Shown here: positions 43,291 to 53,649 of the stretch, piece after piece
Layout of the letters: every line of letters starts with the position of its first letter
Position numbering within the stretch: the stretch's first letter is position 1
Assembly (NCBI RefSeq): GCF_034387475.1
Contig: NZ_JAXCIL010000001.1
Location: 3,224,001 to 3,288,000 of the forward strand
DNA: 64,000 nucleotides
Source: Pseudomonas sp. Teo4
GTDB taxonomy: Bacteria; Pseudomonadota; Gammaproteobacteria; Pseudomonadales; Pseudomonadaceae
Direction of reading: 5' to 3'
Translations under genes and position numbers: made by a program
Notes under the pieces: generated by a model
What the model saw: only the letters and a program-made list of their open reading frames with translations
Database searches by the model: none
What the model was told of the DNA's origin: nothing

Positions 43291-43989
43291 TCAGTGCTTG
43301 CGCGGCGCCAGGTAGCCGAGCCAGCGGCGTTCGGCCATCTTGAACAGGCGCACCAGGATGAAGGTCAGGCACAGGTAGAACACGCCCGCCGTGATGTAAG
43401 CCTCGAAAGGCAGGTAGTACTGGGCATTGACCGTGCGCGCAGCACCGGTGATGTCGATCAGGGTCACGATGGATGCAAGACTGGTGGTCTGCAGCATCAT
43501 GATCACCTCGTTGCTGTACTGCGGCAGCGCCCGGCGCAGGGCCGAGGGCAGCAGAATGCGCCGGTACATCTTCATGCGCGACATGCCCACCGCCTTGGCA
43601 GCTTCGATCTCGCCATGGGGCGTGGCCTTGAGGCTGCCGGCGATGATTTCGGCGGTGTAGGCACTGGTGTTGACGGCGAAGGCCAGGCACGCGCAGAAGG
43701 TCGCACTCGACAACCACGGCCAGAAGATACTCTCGCGCACCGCCTCGAACTGGGCCAGACCGTAATAGATCAGGAACAGCTGCACCAGCATCGGCGTGCC
43801 GCGGATCACATAGGTGTACAGCCAGGCCACCAGGTTCACCACCGGCTGCTTGGACACTCGCATCAAGCCCAGCGGAATGGCCGCCAGCAGACCGAACAGC
43901 AGCGACAGCGCCAGCAGCTTCAGAGTGGTCAGCAACCCACCGAGATACAGCGGCATGGCCTCCCAGACGACGTTGTAGTCGAAGATCAT
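43291..43989 (-). CDS. aotM: Arginine/ornithine ABC transporter permease AotM
   Basis: Inner-membrane permease, 232 aa, HisM/ArtM-like with about five membrane helices and the ATPase-contact EAA loop (EIEAAKAVGMSRMKMYRRIL). Its ATG overlaps the aotQ stop codon (ATGA), indicating translational coupling of the two permeases that form a heterodimer. Confidence 0.95.
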   Translation of the reverse strand: MIFDYNVVWEAMPLYLGGLLTTLKLLALSLLFGLLAAIPLGLMRVSKQPVVNLVAWLYTYVIRGTPMLVQLFLIYYGLAQFEAVRESIFWPWLSSATFCACLAFAVNTSAYTAEIIAGSLKATPHGEIEAAKAVGMSRMKMYRRILLPSALRRALPQYSNEVIMMLQTTSLASIVTLIDITGAARTVNAQYYLPFEAYITAGVFYLCLTFILVRLFKMAERRWLGYLAPRKH

Positions 43990-44675
43990 AGTTCAGCCAC
44001 CTTGACGCCTACCGAGTAGCGCTTCTCGAGATATCGCAGGGCCAGCAGCGAGACACTGGTGATCACCAGGTACAACGCCGCCACCGCCAGGAAGAAGGTG
44101 AAGGGTTCACGGGTGGCATCGGCCGCCTGCTTGGCCTTGAACATCATGTCCTGCAGACCGACCACCGAAATCAACGCCGTGGCCTTGGTCAGTACCAGCC
44201 AGTTGTTGGTGAAGCCCGGAATCGCCAGACGGATCATCTGCGGCACCAGAATGCGAAAGAACACCTTGGTGTTGCTCATGCCATAGGCCACGCCGGCTTC
44301 GGCCTGGCCCTTGGGAATACCGAGGAATGCGCCACGGAAGGTTTCCGACAGGTAGGCGCCAAAAATGAAGCCCAACGTGCCGATACCAGCAATCAGCGGG
44401 TTAAGGTCGATGTAATCGTCGTAGCCGACCAGCGGCGCCACACGGTTGATCAGGTCCTGACCGCCGTAGAAGATCAGCAGGATCAGCACCAGATCCGGAA
44501 TGCCACGAATCACAGTGGCGTACATGTCACCCAACCAGGCCAGCCAGCGCACAGGCGACAAGCGCAGCGCAACACCGATCAGGCCGAGCACGATGGCCAG
44601 GGCCATCGACGACAGGGCGAGCTGAAGCGTCAGCCACGCCCCGTCGAGGATGACTGCCCCGTAGCCTTTCAACAT
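43986..44675 (-). CDS. aotQ: Arginine/ornithine ABC transporter permease AotQ
   Basis: Inner-membrane permease, 229 aa, HisQ/ArtQ-like. The EAA loop is visible (QAEAGVAYGMSNTKVFFRIL), as is the N-terminal YGAVILDGAWLTLQLALSSM helix. Second gene of the operon after the periplasmic binding protein, 88 bp downstream of aotJ. Confidence 0.95.
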   Translation of the reverse strand: MLKGYGAVILDGAWLTLQLALSSMALAIVLGLIGVALRLSPVRWLAWLGDMYATVIRGIPDLVLILLIFYGGQDLINRVAPLVGYDDYIDLNPLIAGIGTLGFIFGAYLSETFRGAFLGIPKGQAEAGVAYGMSNTKVFFRILVPQMIRLAIPGFTNNWLVLTKATALISVVGLQDMMFKAKQAADATREPFTFFLAVAALYLVITSVSLLALRYLEKRYSVGVKVAEL

Positions 44676-44763
44676 GATGAGGTCCTCGACCTAGAGAAAT
44701 AAAAATGGTGCAAACCTCAGAGTCTCTGCTGTTTGCACCATTGCACCGGTGAAACTCGACGTC

Positions 44764-45549
44764 TTACTTCGAGTCTGGACCGTAGATGTCGAAGTTGAAG
44801 TATTTGGCTTCAATTTCTTTGTATTTGCCGTTGGCGCGGATCGCGTCGATGGCGGCGTTGATGCGGTCGGCGTTGGCCTTGTCACCCTTGCGCACGGCGA
44901 TGCCGACGCCGTCACCGAAGTACTTCACGTCGGTGAACGATGGGCCGACGAAGGCGAAGCCTTTACCAGCATCGGTCTTCAGGAAGCCATCTTCGAGCAG
45001 GGTAGCGTCGGCAACGGTACCGTCCAGGCGGCCCGCGGCGACATCCAGGTAGATTTCGTTCTGAGTACCGTAAGGCACGACGGTGGCGCCCTTCGGAGCC
45101 AGGACTTCCTTGGCGAAGCGGTCATGGATCGAACCGCGCTGCACGCCAATTTTCTTGCCCTTGAGTTCATCCAGGCTTTCGCTGACGGTGGTGCCTTCCT
45201 TCATTACCAGGCGCGCTGGGGTCAGGTAGTAGCGCTTGGTGAAGTCCACCGATTTCTTGCGGTCTTCGGTGATCGACATGGACGACAGGATGGCGTCGAT
45301 CTTGCGCACCTTCAGCGCTGGGATCAGGCCGTCGAATTCTTGCTCGACCCAGGTGCATTTGGCTTTCATTTCTTCGCACAGGGCGTTGCCGATGTCGTAG
45401 TCGAAACCGGCGATGCTGCCGTCGGGTTGCTTGAAGGCGAAGGGTGGGTAGGCGGCCTCGATACCGATTTTCAACGGCTTCTCATCGGCCTGCGACACCA
45501 GGGAAAACACGGACAGCGCCAGGGCGCCAAGCAGTGCAAGCTTCTTCAT
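44764..45549 (-). CDS. aotJ: Arginine/ornithine periplasmic binding protein AotJ
   Basis: AotJ captures arginine and ornithine in the periplasm for the AotQMP channel. The 261-aa product starts [21 protein letters not shown], a classic signal peptide cut before DEKPLKIG. It is a class 3 solute-binding protein with the family signature [14 protein letters not shown] and [19 protein letters not shown]. The ATG at 45549 has GGAG seven bases upstream. First gene of aotJQMP-argR, with an ArgR half-site about 150 bp upstream. Confidence 0.95.
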   Translation of the reverse strand: MKKLALLGALALSVFSLVSQADEKPLKIGIEAAYPPFAFKQPDGSIAGFDYDIGNALCEEMKAKCTWVEQEFDGLIPALKVRKIDAILSSMSITEDRKKSVDFTKRYYLTPARLVMKEGTTVSESLDELKGKKIGVQRGSIHDRFAKEVLAPKGATVVPYGTQNEIYLDVAAGRLDGTVADATLLEDGFLKTDAGKGFAFVGPSFTDVKYFGDGVGIAVRKGDKANADRINAAIDAIRANGKYKEIEAKYFNFDIYGPDSK

Positions 45550-45700
45550 CAGGTAACTCCATCGGTACGGGGCAATACGAGGCAGGAGGTAACAGCTGCC
45601 CGATATGCGAATGGGTACAACGCGAGCCGCGCAGGGTTCGACCAAGGTCGCAGACCACGAGCGAGTGAGTGGCATTTTAACGACAGCCCGAAAGCCGATA

Positions 45701-45716
45701 TTTCTTCAAAGCGACA
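45701..45716 (-). promoter_or_regulatory. ArgR half-site upstream of aotJ
   Basis: TGTCGC-TTTGAAGA-AA on the minus strand, exact match to TGTCGC-N8-AA. A degenerate second copy (TGTCGT-N8-CA) starts 31 bp nearer the gene. The rest of the 45550-46144 gap holds only the acsA terminator and REP elements. Confidence 0.65.
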
Positions 45717-45994
45717 ACTACGTATAGAAGCGCCTGAAACGGCATCTGGCGATGTTGACAGCCATTGCAAAATATGCAAAAGCGCAAGGAATAGAACCTA
45801 TTGACCTAGCAATTACCGGGCCTATTATTGGCAAAGCCTTGTAGTACGGCAAGTGCAGCGTGCTGACTTGCAAGAAATGGCTACAGAATCGCACCAAAAA
45901 CGAACGAACCTGTTTCTTCTTGCCCCGGCCTTGTGCGAAATCGGTGACACGATGGTTACCGATGAATGTCGAGGTAACAGGATGTAAGTAAAGC

Positions 45995-46027
45995 AAAAAC
46001 CCCGCCGGTTGCCCGTGCGGGGTTTTC
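45995..46027 (-). terminator. Intrinsic terminator of acsA
   Basis: Stem AAAACCCCGC / GCGGGGTTTT with an 11-nt loop; read on the minus strand it ends in TTTTTGCTTT. It is the first strong terminator after the acsA stop codon. Confidence 0.85.
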
Positions 46028-46058
46028 TTTTGTTTCAAGGGGACTGCTTTTCAGCCCA

Positions 46059-46140
46059 ATCGCCAGCAAGCCAGCTCCTGCAGATACGACAGCGTTCTCG
46101 AGAGCGGCGCGGTCCTTGTGGGAGCCGGTTTGCCGGCGAT
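46059..46140. repeat. Pair of REP elements, inverted, one diverged
   Basis: A diverged REP (46059-46081, stem CCAGC/GCCAGC-like) faces a canonical one (46118-46140, GTGGGAGCCGG...CCGGCGAT). It begins five bases after the acsA stop codon, between the gene and its terminator. Confidence 0.8.
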
Positions 46141-46144
46141 TGGG

Positions 46145-48106
<1,962 letters not shown>

Positions 48107-48517
48107 CTGTGTTACCTCGGTGTAATAGTTGTTTTTGTATGGAACCGTTTGTAACTGTACCAGAGCGACAAAAGCCATTCGACGTTGGTAGTAGCGAAGA
48201 CCGATTTCTTTCGGCCGTTTTTCCACGAAGGCTCTAGCCCGCGGCTGCTGGCCCAACCAGGTAGAAAAACCGGTGATTTTGCCCAGGGATTGTTACAGAT
48301 TCTGTCAAAAGGCAAAAAAACTTTATCAAAACGCCATCTGTTTCACCCCAATACCTGGGCATAAAATTCACCTCGCCAACAACGGCAAGGCGATTAACTT
48401 CTGGTAACAGCCCCCACGAAGGCAACTGTTAATCCCTCTCTAACTGATAGTTAAAACTTAGCTGTACTCGCGGCGTCACAAGCGCCGCGCATCCCCTCAC
48501 GACCTTAGATAGGTAAA
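48107..48517. other. Divergent control region acsA / DUF2790 gene
   Basis: 411 bp without a gene. Near acsA, TTGTTTTT at 48129-48136 is AAAAACAA (AANAANAA) on the mRNA strand, 22 nt before the acsA ATG: a probable Hfq/Crc site. The right half is AT-rich and should hold the promoter of the DUF2790 gene, which I could not place with confidence. Confidence 0.55.
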
Positions 48518-48784
48518 ATGAAAATGAAAGCTTTACTGGCATTGGTTCTTGGCAGTGTTGTTTGCAGCGCAGCGATGGCTGGCGAAGTTGCAAAAGATGC
48601 CGAGCAGATTCCGGTTGAACAGTACAGTTACTCGCAGCACCTGGACATCGCTCGCGTGCTTTCCATGAGCGAAGTGCCCAACGTCTGCGAAGTGGTGCCT
48701 GCCCGCATGACCTACGAGGACTCCAAGGGCCAGAAGCACGTTCTCGAGTACCGCGTGATGGGTAACGGCTGCTCCAACGGCTAA
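48518..48784 (+). CDS. DUF2790 family small secreted protein
   Basis: 88 aa with a signal peptide (MKMKALLALVLGSVVCSAAMA, cleaved before GEV). The mature 67 residues match the Pseudomonas DUF2790 family: QYSYSQHLDIARVLSMSEVP, then CEVVPARMTYEDSKG and LEYRVMGNGC. Two cysteines (in NVCEVV and NGCSNG) probably form a disulfide. Family function is unknown; members are small periplasmic proteins, often present in several copies. It is monocistronic, with a terminator behind it. Confidence 0.88.
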   Translation: MKMKALLALVLGSVVCSAAMAGEVAKDAEQIPVEQYSYSQHLDIARVLSMSEVPNVCEVVPARMTYEDSKGQKHVLEYRVMGNGCSNG

Positions 48785-48810
48785 GTTTCTCCGGAGTAGT
48801 CAGCTGGAAT

Positions 48811-48832
48811 GGGGCCCCACTGGGGCCCTTTC
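48811..48832 (+). terminator. Terminator between the DUF2790 gene and phhR
   Basis: Seven-bp GC stem GGGCCCC / GGGGCCC with a 3-nt loop and a short TTTCGCATTT tail, 27 bp after the DUF2790 stop codon and just before the convergent phhR stop. Confidence 0.65.
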
Positions 48833-48841
48833 GCATTTCAA

Positions 48842-50401
48842 CTAATCGACCGACTTATTGAGCGAATAATCTCGCAACTTATTGGCAATCGTCGTGTGCG
48901 AAACACCCAGACGTTTACCCAATGCCCGACTACTTGGATACTCACCCATCAAACTTTCCAGTACGGCCTTTTCAAATCGTCCGACAATCTGCGAAAGATC
49001 CCCGTCCAGCGAAAACTCACCCAAGGGCTGACGTACGCCATAATCCGGCAAGCGAATGTGTTCGCTTTTCACCACCCCGCCCTCGCATAACGAAACGGCC
49101 TGGAACAACACGTTCTCCAATTGCCGCACGTTGCCCGGCCAATGGTATTGGCCGAGCTTGTCCATCGCTGCAGGCGCCAGACGCGGCATCGCACAACCGA
49201 TCTGCCGGCTGGCCTGATCAAGGAAGTGCTGCACCAGACCCTCCAACCCGTCCATGCACTCGCGCAGCGGCGGAATGTGCAACGACAGCACGTTGAGCCG
49301 ATGGTAGAGGTCCTGACGGAACTCGCCGCGCGCGCACAATTCCGACAAGTCCACCTGGGTTGCGCAGATCACCCGCACATCCAGGTACACCTCTTCGTCG
49401 CTGCCTACACGACGGAAGCACCCGTCCTGCAGAAAACGCAGCAGCTTCACCTGAAGACGCGGGCTCATCTCTCCTACCCCGTCGAGGAACAGCGTGCCAC
49501 CGGCCGTCAGCTCAAGCAGGCCCAACTTGCCCTCGGCCCTGGCCCCCTCGAAGGCACCCGGCCCGTAGCCGAACAACTCGGTTTCTGCCATGGACTCCGG
49601 CAAGCCTGCGCAGTTAAGCGCCATCAACGGCGACTGACCACGCGGGCTGGCCAAGTGGCAGGCTCGGGCCAGCAGCTCCTTGCCGGTCCCCGTCTCACCC
49701 TCGATCAGCAAGGGCGCATCAAGGGGCGCCATGCGCCGCGCCTCGCGCACCACCGCAGCCATCATGCGTGAACTCTGGAAGATGCTGTCGAAACCGCGCA
49801 ATTCCTGTTTGCGCACGTTGTAGATACGCTCACCGATACGGTCGGCGCGGTGCAGGGTCAGCACCGCACCGGCAAGCGCCTCGCTGTCGTCGTGCTCGGA
49901 CTGCAACGGTGCGATATCGGCAAGGAACACATCGCCTTTGACCTTGATACGCAAACCGTTGATGCGCGACTTGTTGGCCCGCACCAGCTCCGGCAGGTCG
50001 AAATCCTCGACGTAACGCGCCAATGGCATCCCAGGCACTTCATCTACCCGCACCCCCAGCAGTTGAGCGGCGGTGCGGTTGGCAGCGACGATGCTGCCGC
50101 CCATGTCGATCGACAGCACCGGGAAATCCAGAGCGCCGAGCAACGCGTTGAGCTCCATGTGCCGACGCTCGCTGGGCATCAATCCGACGCGCTTGACTCC
50201 GAACACCCCGGCAATCGCTTCGAACTTCGGCCGCAGCGCCTGAAACTGCAGGTTGATCAGGTTGGGGCAATGCAGGTAGATGGCATTGCCATGGTCGCCG
50301 CCCACCTCGCCGCGCAACACGTTGATACCGTACTCCACCAGCAGGTTGAGGATGTCGCGAAGGATGCCGATGCGGTTCTGGCAATGGACTTTGATACGCA
50401 T
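48842..50401 (-). CDS. phhR: TyrR-type regulator PhhR of phenylalanine/tyrosine catabolism
   Basis: PhhR activates phenylalanine and tyrosine degradation genes. The 519-aa product has an N-terminal ACT domain (1-75), a PAS domain (about 80-190), an AAA+ domain with Walker A GETGTGKE (235-242), and a C-terminal helix-turn-helix (YPSSRALGKRLGVSHTTIA). The sigma-54 contact loop GAFTGA is replaced by GAFEGA (282-287), in keeping with TyrR-like proteins that work with sigma-70. Divergent from phhA with a 255-bp control region. ATG at 50401 chosen by the TyrR-type N-terminus MRIKVHCQNR. Confidence 0.94.
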   Translation of the reverse strand: MRIKVHCQNRIGILRDILNLLVEYGINVLRGEVGGDHGNAIYLHCPNLINLQFQALRPKFEAIAGVFGVKRVGLMPSERRHMELNALLGALDFPVLSIDMGGSIVAANRTAAQLLGVRVDEVPGMPLARYVEDFDLPELVRANKSRINGLRIKVKGDVFLADIAPLQSEHDDSEALAGAVLTLHRADRIGERIYNVRKQELRGFDSIFQSSRMMAAVVREARRMAPLDAPLLIEGETGTGKELLARACHLASPRGQSPLMALNCAGLPESMAETELFGYGPGAFEGARAEGKLGLLELTAGGTLFLDGVGEMSPRLQVKLLRFLQDGCFRRVGSDEEVYLDVRVICATQVDLSELCARGEFRQDLYHRLNVLSLHIPPLRECMDGLEGLVQHFLDQASRQIGCAMPRLAPAAMDKLGQYHWPGNVRQLENVLFQAVSLCEGGVVKSEHIRLPDYGVRQPLGEFSLDGDLSQIVGRFEKAVLESLMGEYPSSRALGKRLGVSHTTIANKLRDYSLNKSVD

Positions 50402-50447
50402 GAAAGCTCTCGAGGCGCGGAAGTTTTTCAACAATGCGCGGAAAAGT

Positions 50448-50465
50448 CGTAAAGATAAGCTGACA
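50448..50465. promoter_or_regulatory. Possible distal PhhR box
   Basis: CGTAAA-GATAAG-CTGACA matches TGTAAA-N6-TTTACA at nine of twelve defined positions. It is 73 bp upstream of the better box. Confidence 0.45.
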
Positions 50466-50520
50466 AATTAACCGAATTCTTCAGCCTGGCACCCCGGATT
50501 TTCCGGCAGACGGGGTATTT

Positions 50521-50538
50521 TGTAAAATTATCGTTACG
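50521..50538. promoter_or_regulatory. Probable proximal PhhR box
   Basis: TGTAAA-ATTATC-GTTACG matches the TyrR/PhhR operator form TGTAAA-N6-TTTACA at ten of twelve positions, 119 bp before phhA. Confidence 0.6.
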
Positions 50539-50627
50539 ACGAATGGACAGGCGAGCCTCAAATCAGCCGCACCCTCCCCGTGCAAAACCGCGGATGAAGG
50601 GATATTTCTAAGGTATGTCGCGGACAT

Positions 50628-50635
50628 AACAAGAA
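50628..50635 (+). promoter_or_regulatory. Hfq/Crc CA motif in phhA leader
   Basis: AACAAGAA is a perfect AANAANAA motif 21 nt before the phhA ATG, next to the Shine-Dalgarno AGGAG. It suggests catabolite repression of phenylalanine hydroxylase at translation; inferred. Confidence 0.6.
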
Positions 50636-50656
50636 AGCCCTCACCAGGAGAGCCAC

Positions 50657-51445
50657 ATGAAACAGACGCAATACGTGGCACGCGAGCCCGATGCGCACGG
50701 TTTTATCGACTACCCGCAGCAAGAGCATGCGGTGTGGAACACGCTGATCACCCGCCAGATGAAAGTCATCGAAGGCCGCGCGTGCCAGGAATACCTGGAC
50801 GGCATCGACCAGCTCAAGCTGCCCCATGACCGCATCCCGCAACTGGGCGAGATCAACAAGGTACTGGGCGCCACCACCGGCTGGCAGGTTGCCAGGGTGC
50901 CGGCCTTGATCCCCTTCCAGACCTTCTTCGAACTGCTGGCCAGCAAACGCTTCCCGGTGGCCACGTTCATTCGCACCCCGGAAGAGCTCGACTACCTGCA
51001 GGAACCGGATATCTTCCACGAAATCTTCGGCCACTGCCCGCTGCTGACCAATCCCTGGTTCGCCGAGTTCACCCACACCTACGGCAAACTCGGCCTGGCC
51101 GCGACCAAGGAACAACGGGTGTACCTGGCCCGCCTGTACTGGATGACCATCGAGTTTGGCCTGATGGAAACTGCACAAGGCTGCAAGATCTACGGCGGCG
51201 GTATCCTGTCCTCGCCGAAAGAGACCGTATACAGCCTGTCTGGCGAGCCCGAGCACCAGGCGTTCGACCCGATCGAAGCGATGCGCACGCCTTACCGTAT
51301 CGACATTCTGCAGCCGCTGTATTTCGTGCTGCCGAACCTCAAGCGCCTGTTCGACCTGGCCCACGAAGACATCATGGGCATGGTTCACCAGGCCATGCAG
51401 CTGGGCCTGCACGCACCGAAGTTTCCACCCAAGGTCGCTGCCTGA
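50657..51445 (+). CDS. phhA: Phenylalanine 4-monooxygenase PhhA
   Basis: PhhA converts phenylalanine to tyrosine with O2 and a pterin cofactor. The 262-aa product is a monofunctional bacterial aromatic amino acid hydroxylase without the ACT domain of the animal enzymes. The iron ligands are H121, H126 ([11 protein letters not shown]) and E166 (YWMTIEFGL). It has a good binding site (AGGAG) and is followed 38 bp later by phhB. Confidence 0.97.
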   Translation: MKQTQYVAREPDAHGFIDYPQQEHAVWNTLITRQMKVIEGRACQEYLDGIDQLKLPHDRIPQLGEINKVLGATTGWQVARVPALIPFQTFFELLASKRFPVATFIRTPEELDYLQEPDIFHEIFGHCPLLTNPWFAEFTHTYGKLGLAATKEQRVYLARLYWMTIEFGLMETAQGCKIYGGGILSSPKETVYSLSGEPEHQAFDPIEAMRTPYRIDILQPLYFVLPNLKRLFDLAHEDIMGMVHQAMQLGLHAPKFPPKVAA

Positions 51446-51483
51446 GCACCTTGCCGATAACAACTCAAACCGGAAAACACCCC

Positions 51484-51840
51484 ATGAATGCCTTGAACCA
51501 AGCCCACTGCGAAGCCTGCCGCGCCGACGCCCCGAAAGTGACCGACGAAGAACTGGCCCAGCTGATTCGCGAGATCCCGGACTGGAACATCGAAGTGCGC
51601 GACGGCCACATGGAGCTTGAGCGCGTGTTCCTGTTCAAGAACTTCAAGCACGCCCTCGCCTTCACCAACGCAGTCGGCGAAATCGCCGAGGCCGAAGGCC
51701 ACCACCCAGGCCTGCTGACCGAATGGGGCAAGGTGACCGTGACCTGGTGGAGCCACTCGATCAAGGGCCTGCACCGCAACGACTTCATCATGTGCGCACG
51801 TACCGACAAGGTTGCCGAGACGGCCGAAGGCCGTAAGTAA
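51484..51840 (+). CDS. phhB: Pterin-4a-carbinolamine dehydratase PhhB
   Basis: PhhB dehydrates the 4a-hydroxypterin formed by PhhA so that the cofactor can be recycled. The 118-aa product has the family motif [20 protein letters not shown] ending at H91 (H73, H74, H91). Start at ATG 51484 ([10 protein letters not shown]) fits family length. Second gene of phhAB; the P. aeruginosa third gene, phhC, is absent. Confidence 0.96.
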   Translation: MNALNQAHCEACRADAPKVTDEELAQLIREIPDWNIEVRDGHMELERVFLFKNFKHALAFTNAVGEIAEAEGHHPGLLTEWGKVTVTWWSHSIKGLHRNDFIMCARTDKVAETAEGRK

Positions 51841-51850
51841 GCAACAACAG

Positions 51851-51940
51851 CAGGGCCCCTGTGGGAGCGGGTTTACCCGCGAATACGAGAGTGGTTCAAC
51901 CACCGTATTCGCGGGTAAACCCGCCTCCACAGGGGCCCTG
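51851..51940. repeat. Long near-perfect inverted repeat (REP pair, GCGGGT stem class)
   Basis: Arms 51851-51887 and 51904-51940 match at 35 of 37 positions around a 16-nt loop. Each contains a REP unit beginning GTGGGAGCGGG and continuing TTTACCCGCGAATACG. It starts 10 bp after phhB and may act as its 3' stabiliser or terminator. Confidence 0.85.
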
Positions 51941-52099
51941 TTGCATGCGCGATAACGTTCGATATCCGCCCGCAAAACCGACAGCTGACCGGCAAAAAGT
52001 TCAAACTGTCATCCCGAGTGCTGTATCCTGCCCCAGCTTTTCGAAGCCACCCACGCGCCTGGCGCAGTCTTTACACTCACTCTTGCGAGGAACGACGAG

Positions 52100-52228
52100 A
52101 TGCATGAAATCCCGAATCTTCCCTTCCCAAGCCTGAAACCCGAAGAGCAATCCGTTGCCGCCCACACCGAACCGACGCCTGGCGTCGAGCAGGATGGCGA
52201 CGATAAATCCAGCGCTGACCAGGAATAA
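52100..52228 (+). CDS. Small 42-aa ORF, probable microprotein
   Basis: ATG at 52100 with GAGGA eight bases upstream, ending TAA at 52228. The predicted peptide begins MHEIPNLPFPSLKPEE and ends GDDKSSADQE: acidic, proline-rich N-terminus, no hydrophobic segment, no cysteine. I recognise no family. Good initiation signals and typical GC-rich codon use support translation, but at this length chance cannot be excluded. It lies alone between the phhB repeat and an MFS gene 98 bp downstream. Confidence 0.5.
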   Translation: MHEIPNLPFPSLKPEEQSVAAHTEPTPGVEQDGDDKSSADQE

Positions 52229-52326
52229 CCGCGCACTCCCTCCGACTGTGTGAAAACGGCTGACCCGCGGTCTACCCTTGTCATCGCGTTTTCACACCGT
52301 CCAGAACCTCTGCCACGAAGGCCCCC

Positions 52327-53514
52327 ATGCCAGACTCACCGCGCCCCCTTGCGGTCACCCTGCAAGTCGTCTCCATCGTCCTCTTCACCTTCATCGGCTA
52401 CCTGAACATCGGCATCCCCCTGGCCGTATTACCCGGCTATGTGCACAACGACCTGGGTTTCAGCGCCGTCATCGCCGGCCTGGTGATCAGCGTCCAGTAC
52501 CTGGCCACCCTGCTCAGCCGCCCCACCGCCAGCCGCATCATCGATAACCTCGGCAGCAAGAAGGCAGTCATGTATGGCCTGTTCGGCTGCGGCCTGAGCG
52601 GCGTGTTCATGCTGGCCTGCGCCTTCCTGACCCAGCAGCCTTGGCTGAGCCTGGCTTGCCTGTTCGTAGGGCGCCTGGTACTGGGCAGTGCCGAAAGCCT
52701 GGTCGGCTCCGGCTCCATCGGCTGGGGCATCGGCCGGGTCGGCGCCGAACACACCGCCAAGGTCATCTCCTGGAACGGCATCGCCAGCTATGGCGCACTG
52801 GCCATCGGCGCGCCGCTGGGGGTGCTGATGGTCAAGAGTCTGGGCTTGTGGAGCATGGGTGCCAGCATCATCTTGCTGGGCGTGGTCGGCTTGCTGCTGG
52901 CCTGGCCGAAACGTGCAGCACCAGTCGTCAGCGGTGTGCGCCTGCCGTTCCTGCGGGTGCTGGGCAAGGTATTCCCACATGGTACCGGGCTGGCGCTGGG
53001 CTCGATCGGCTTCGGCACCATCGCCACCTTCATCACCCTGTACTACGCCAGCCGCCAGTGGCCGAACGCGGCACTGACCCTGAGCCTGTTCGGCGCCAGC
53101 TTCATCTGTGCACGCCTGCTGTTTGGCAACACGATCAACCGCCTTGGCGGGTTCCGCGTGGCCATCGTTTGCCTGTCGGTGGAAACCTTGGGCTTGCTGA
53201 TGCTGTGGCTGGCACCCAGCGCCGAAATGGCCCTGGCGGGCGCTGCCCTCAGTGGTTTCGGGTTCTCGCTGGTGTTCCCGGCGCTGGGTGTGGAAGCGGT
53301 GAACCAGGTTTCGGCGGCCAACCGCGGCGCAGCGGTGGGGGCTTATTCGCTGTTCATCGACCTGTCGCTGGGGATTACCGGCCCGCTGGTGGGTGCGGTG
53401 GCGTCGGGATTCGGATTTGCTTCGATGTTTCTGTTCGCGGCGGCGGCGTCGTGCTGTGGGCTGGTGTTGAGCTTGTATCTTTACCGACAGGCTCTAAGAC
53501 TACACTCGGCTTAG
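52327..53514 (+). CDS. MFS transporter (YhhS/arabinose-efflux-like)
   Basis: 395 aa with 12 predicted membrane helices over the full length. Signature loop [19 protein letters not shown] after TM2, [13 protein letters not shown] after TM4, and [19 protein letters not shown] in the second half match the YhhS-type efflux branch of the major facilitator superfamily. Substrate cannot be deduced. It is followed by REP elements and a convergent gene. Confidence 0.85.
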   Translation: MPDSPRPLAVTLQVVSIVLFTFIGYLNIGIPLAVLPGYVHNDLGFSAVIAGLVISVQYLATLLSRPTASRIIDNLGSKKAVMYGLFGCGLSGVFMLACAFLTQQPWLSLACLFVGRLVLGSAESLVGSGSIGWGIGRVGAEHTAKVISWNGIASYGALAIGAPLGVLMVKSLGLWSMGASIILLGVVGLLLAWPKRAAPVVSGVRLPFLRVLGKVFPHGTGLALGSIGFGTIATFITLYYASRQWPNAALTLSLFGASFICARLLFGNTINRLGGFRVAIVCLSVETLGLLMLWLAPSAEMALAGAALSGFGFSLVFPALGVEAVNQVSAANRGAAVGAYSLFIDLSLGITGPLVGAVASGFGFASMFLFAAAASCCGLVLSLYLYRQALRLHSA

Positions 53515-53537
53515 TTACCGGGGCTGCTACGCACCCA

Positions 53538-53603
53538 ATCGCAGGCTTCGCCAGCTCCCACAAGTAGGGTGTTGCATCTGTAGGAGCTGGCGAAGCCTGC
53601 GAT
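53538..53603. repeat. Pair of REP elements, inverted (CTGGC stem class)
   Basis: Facing copies of GTAGGAGCTGGCGAAGCCTG and its complement with GTGGGAGC, 18 nt apart. The stem (CTGGC/GCCAG with TTC loop) is the same as the inner hairpin of element B. It separates two convergent genes and may end both transcripts. Confidence 0.85.
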
Positions 53604-53649
53604 GGGCCGCAAAGCGGCCCCAGTAAACCTAAAGCACTTTTACACCTGA

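Noticed and set aside
50487..50502. TGGCAC upstream of phhA as a sigma-54 promoter
   Set aside because: At the required distance the sequence is TT, not GC; GG-N10-GC fails.
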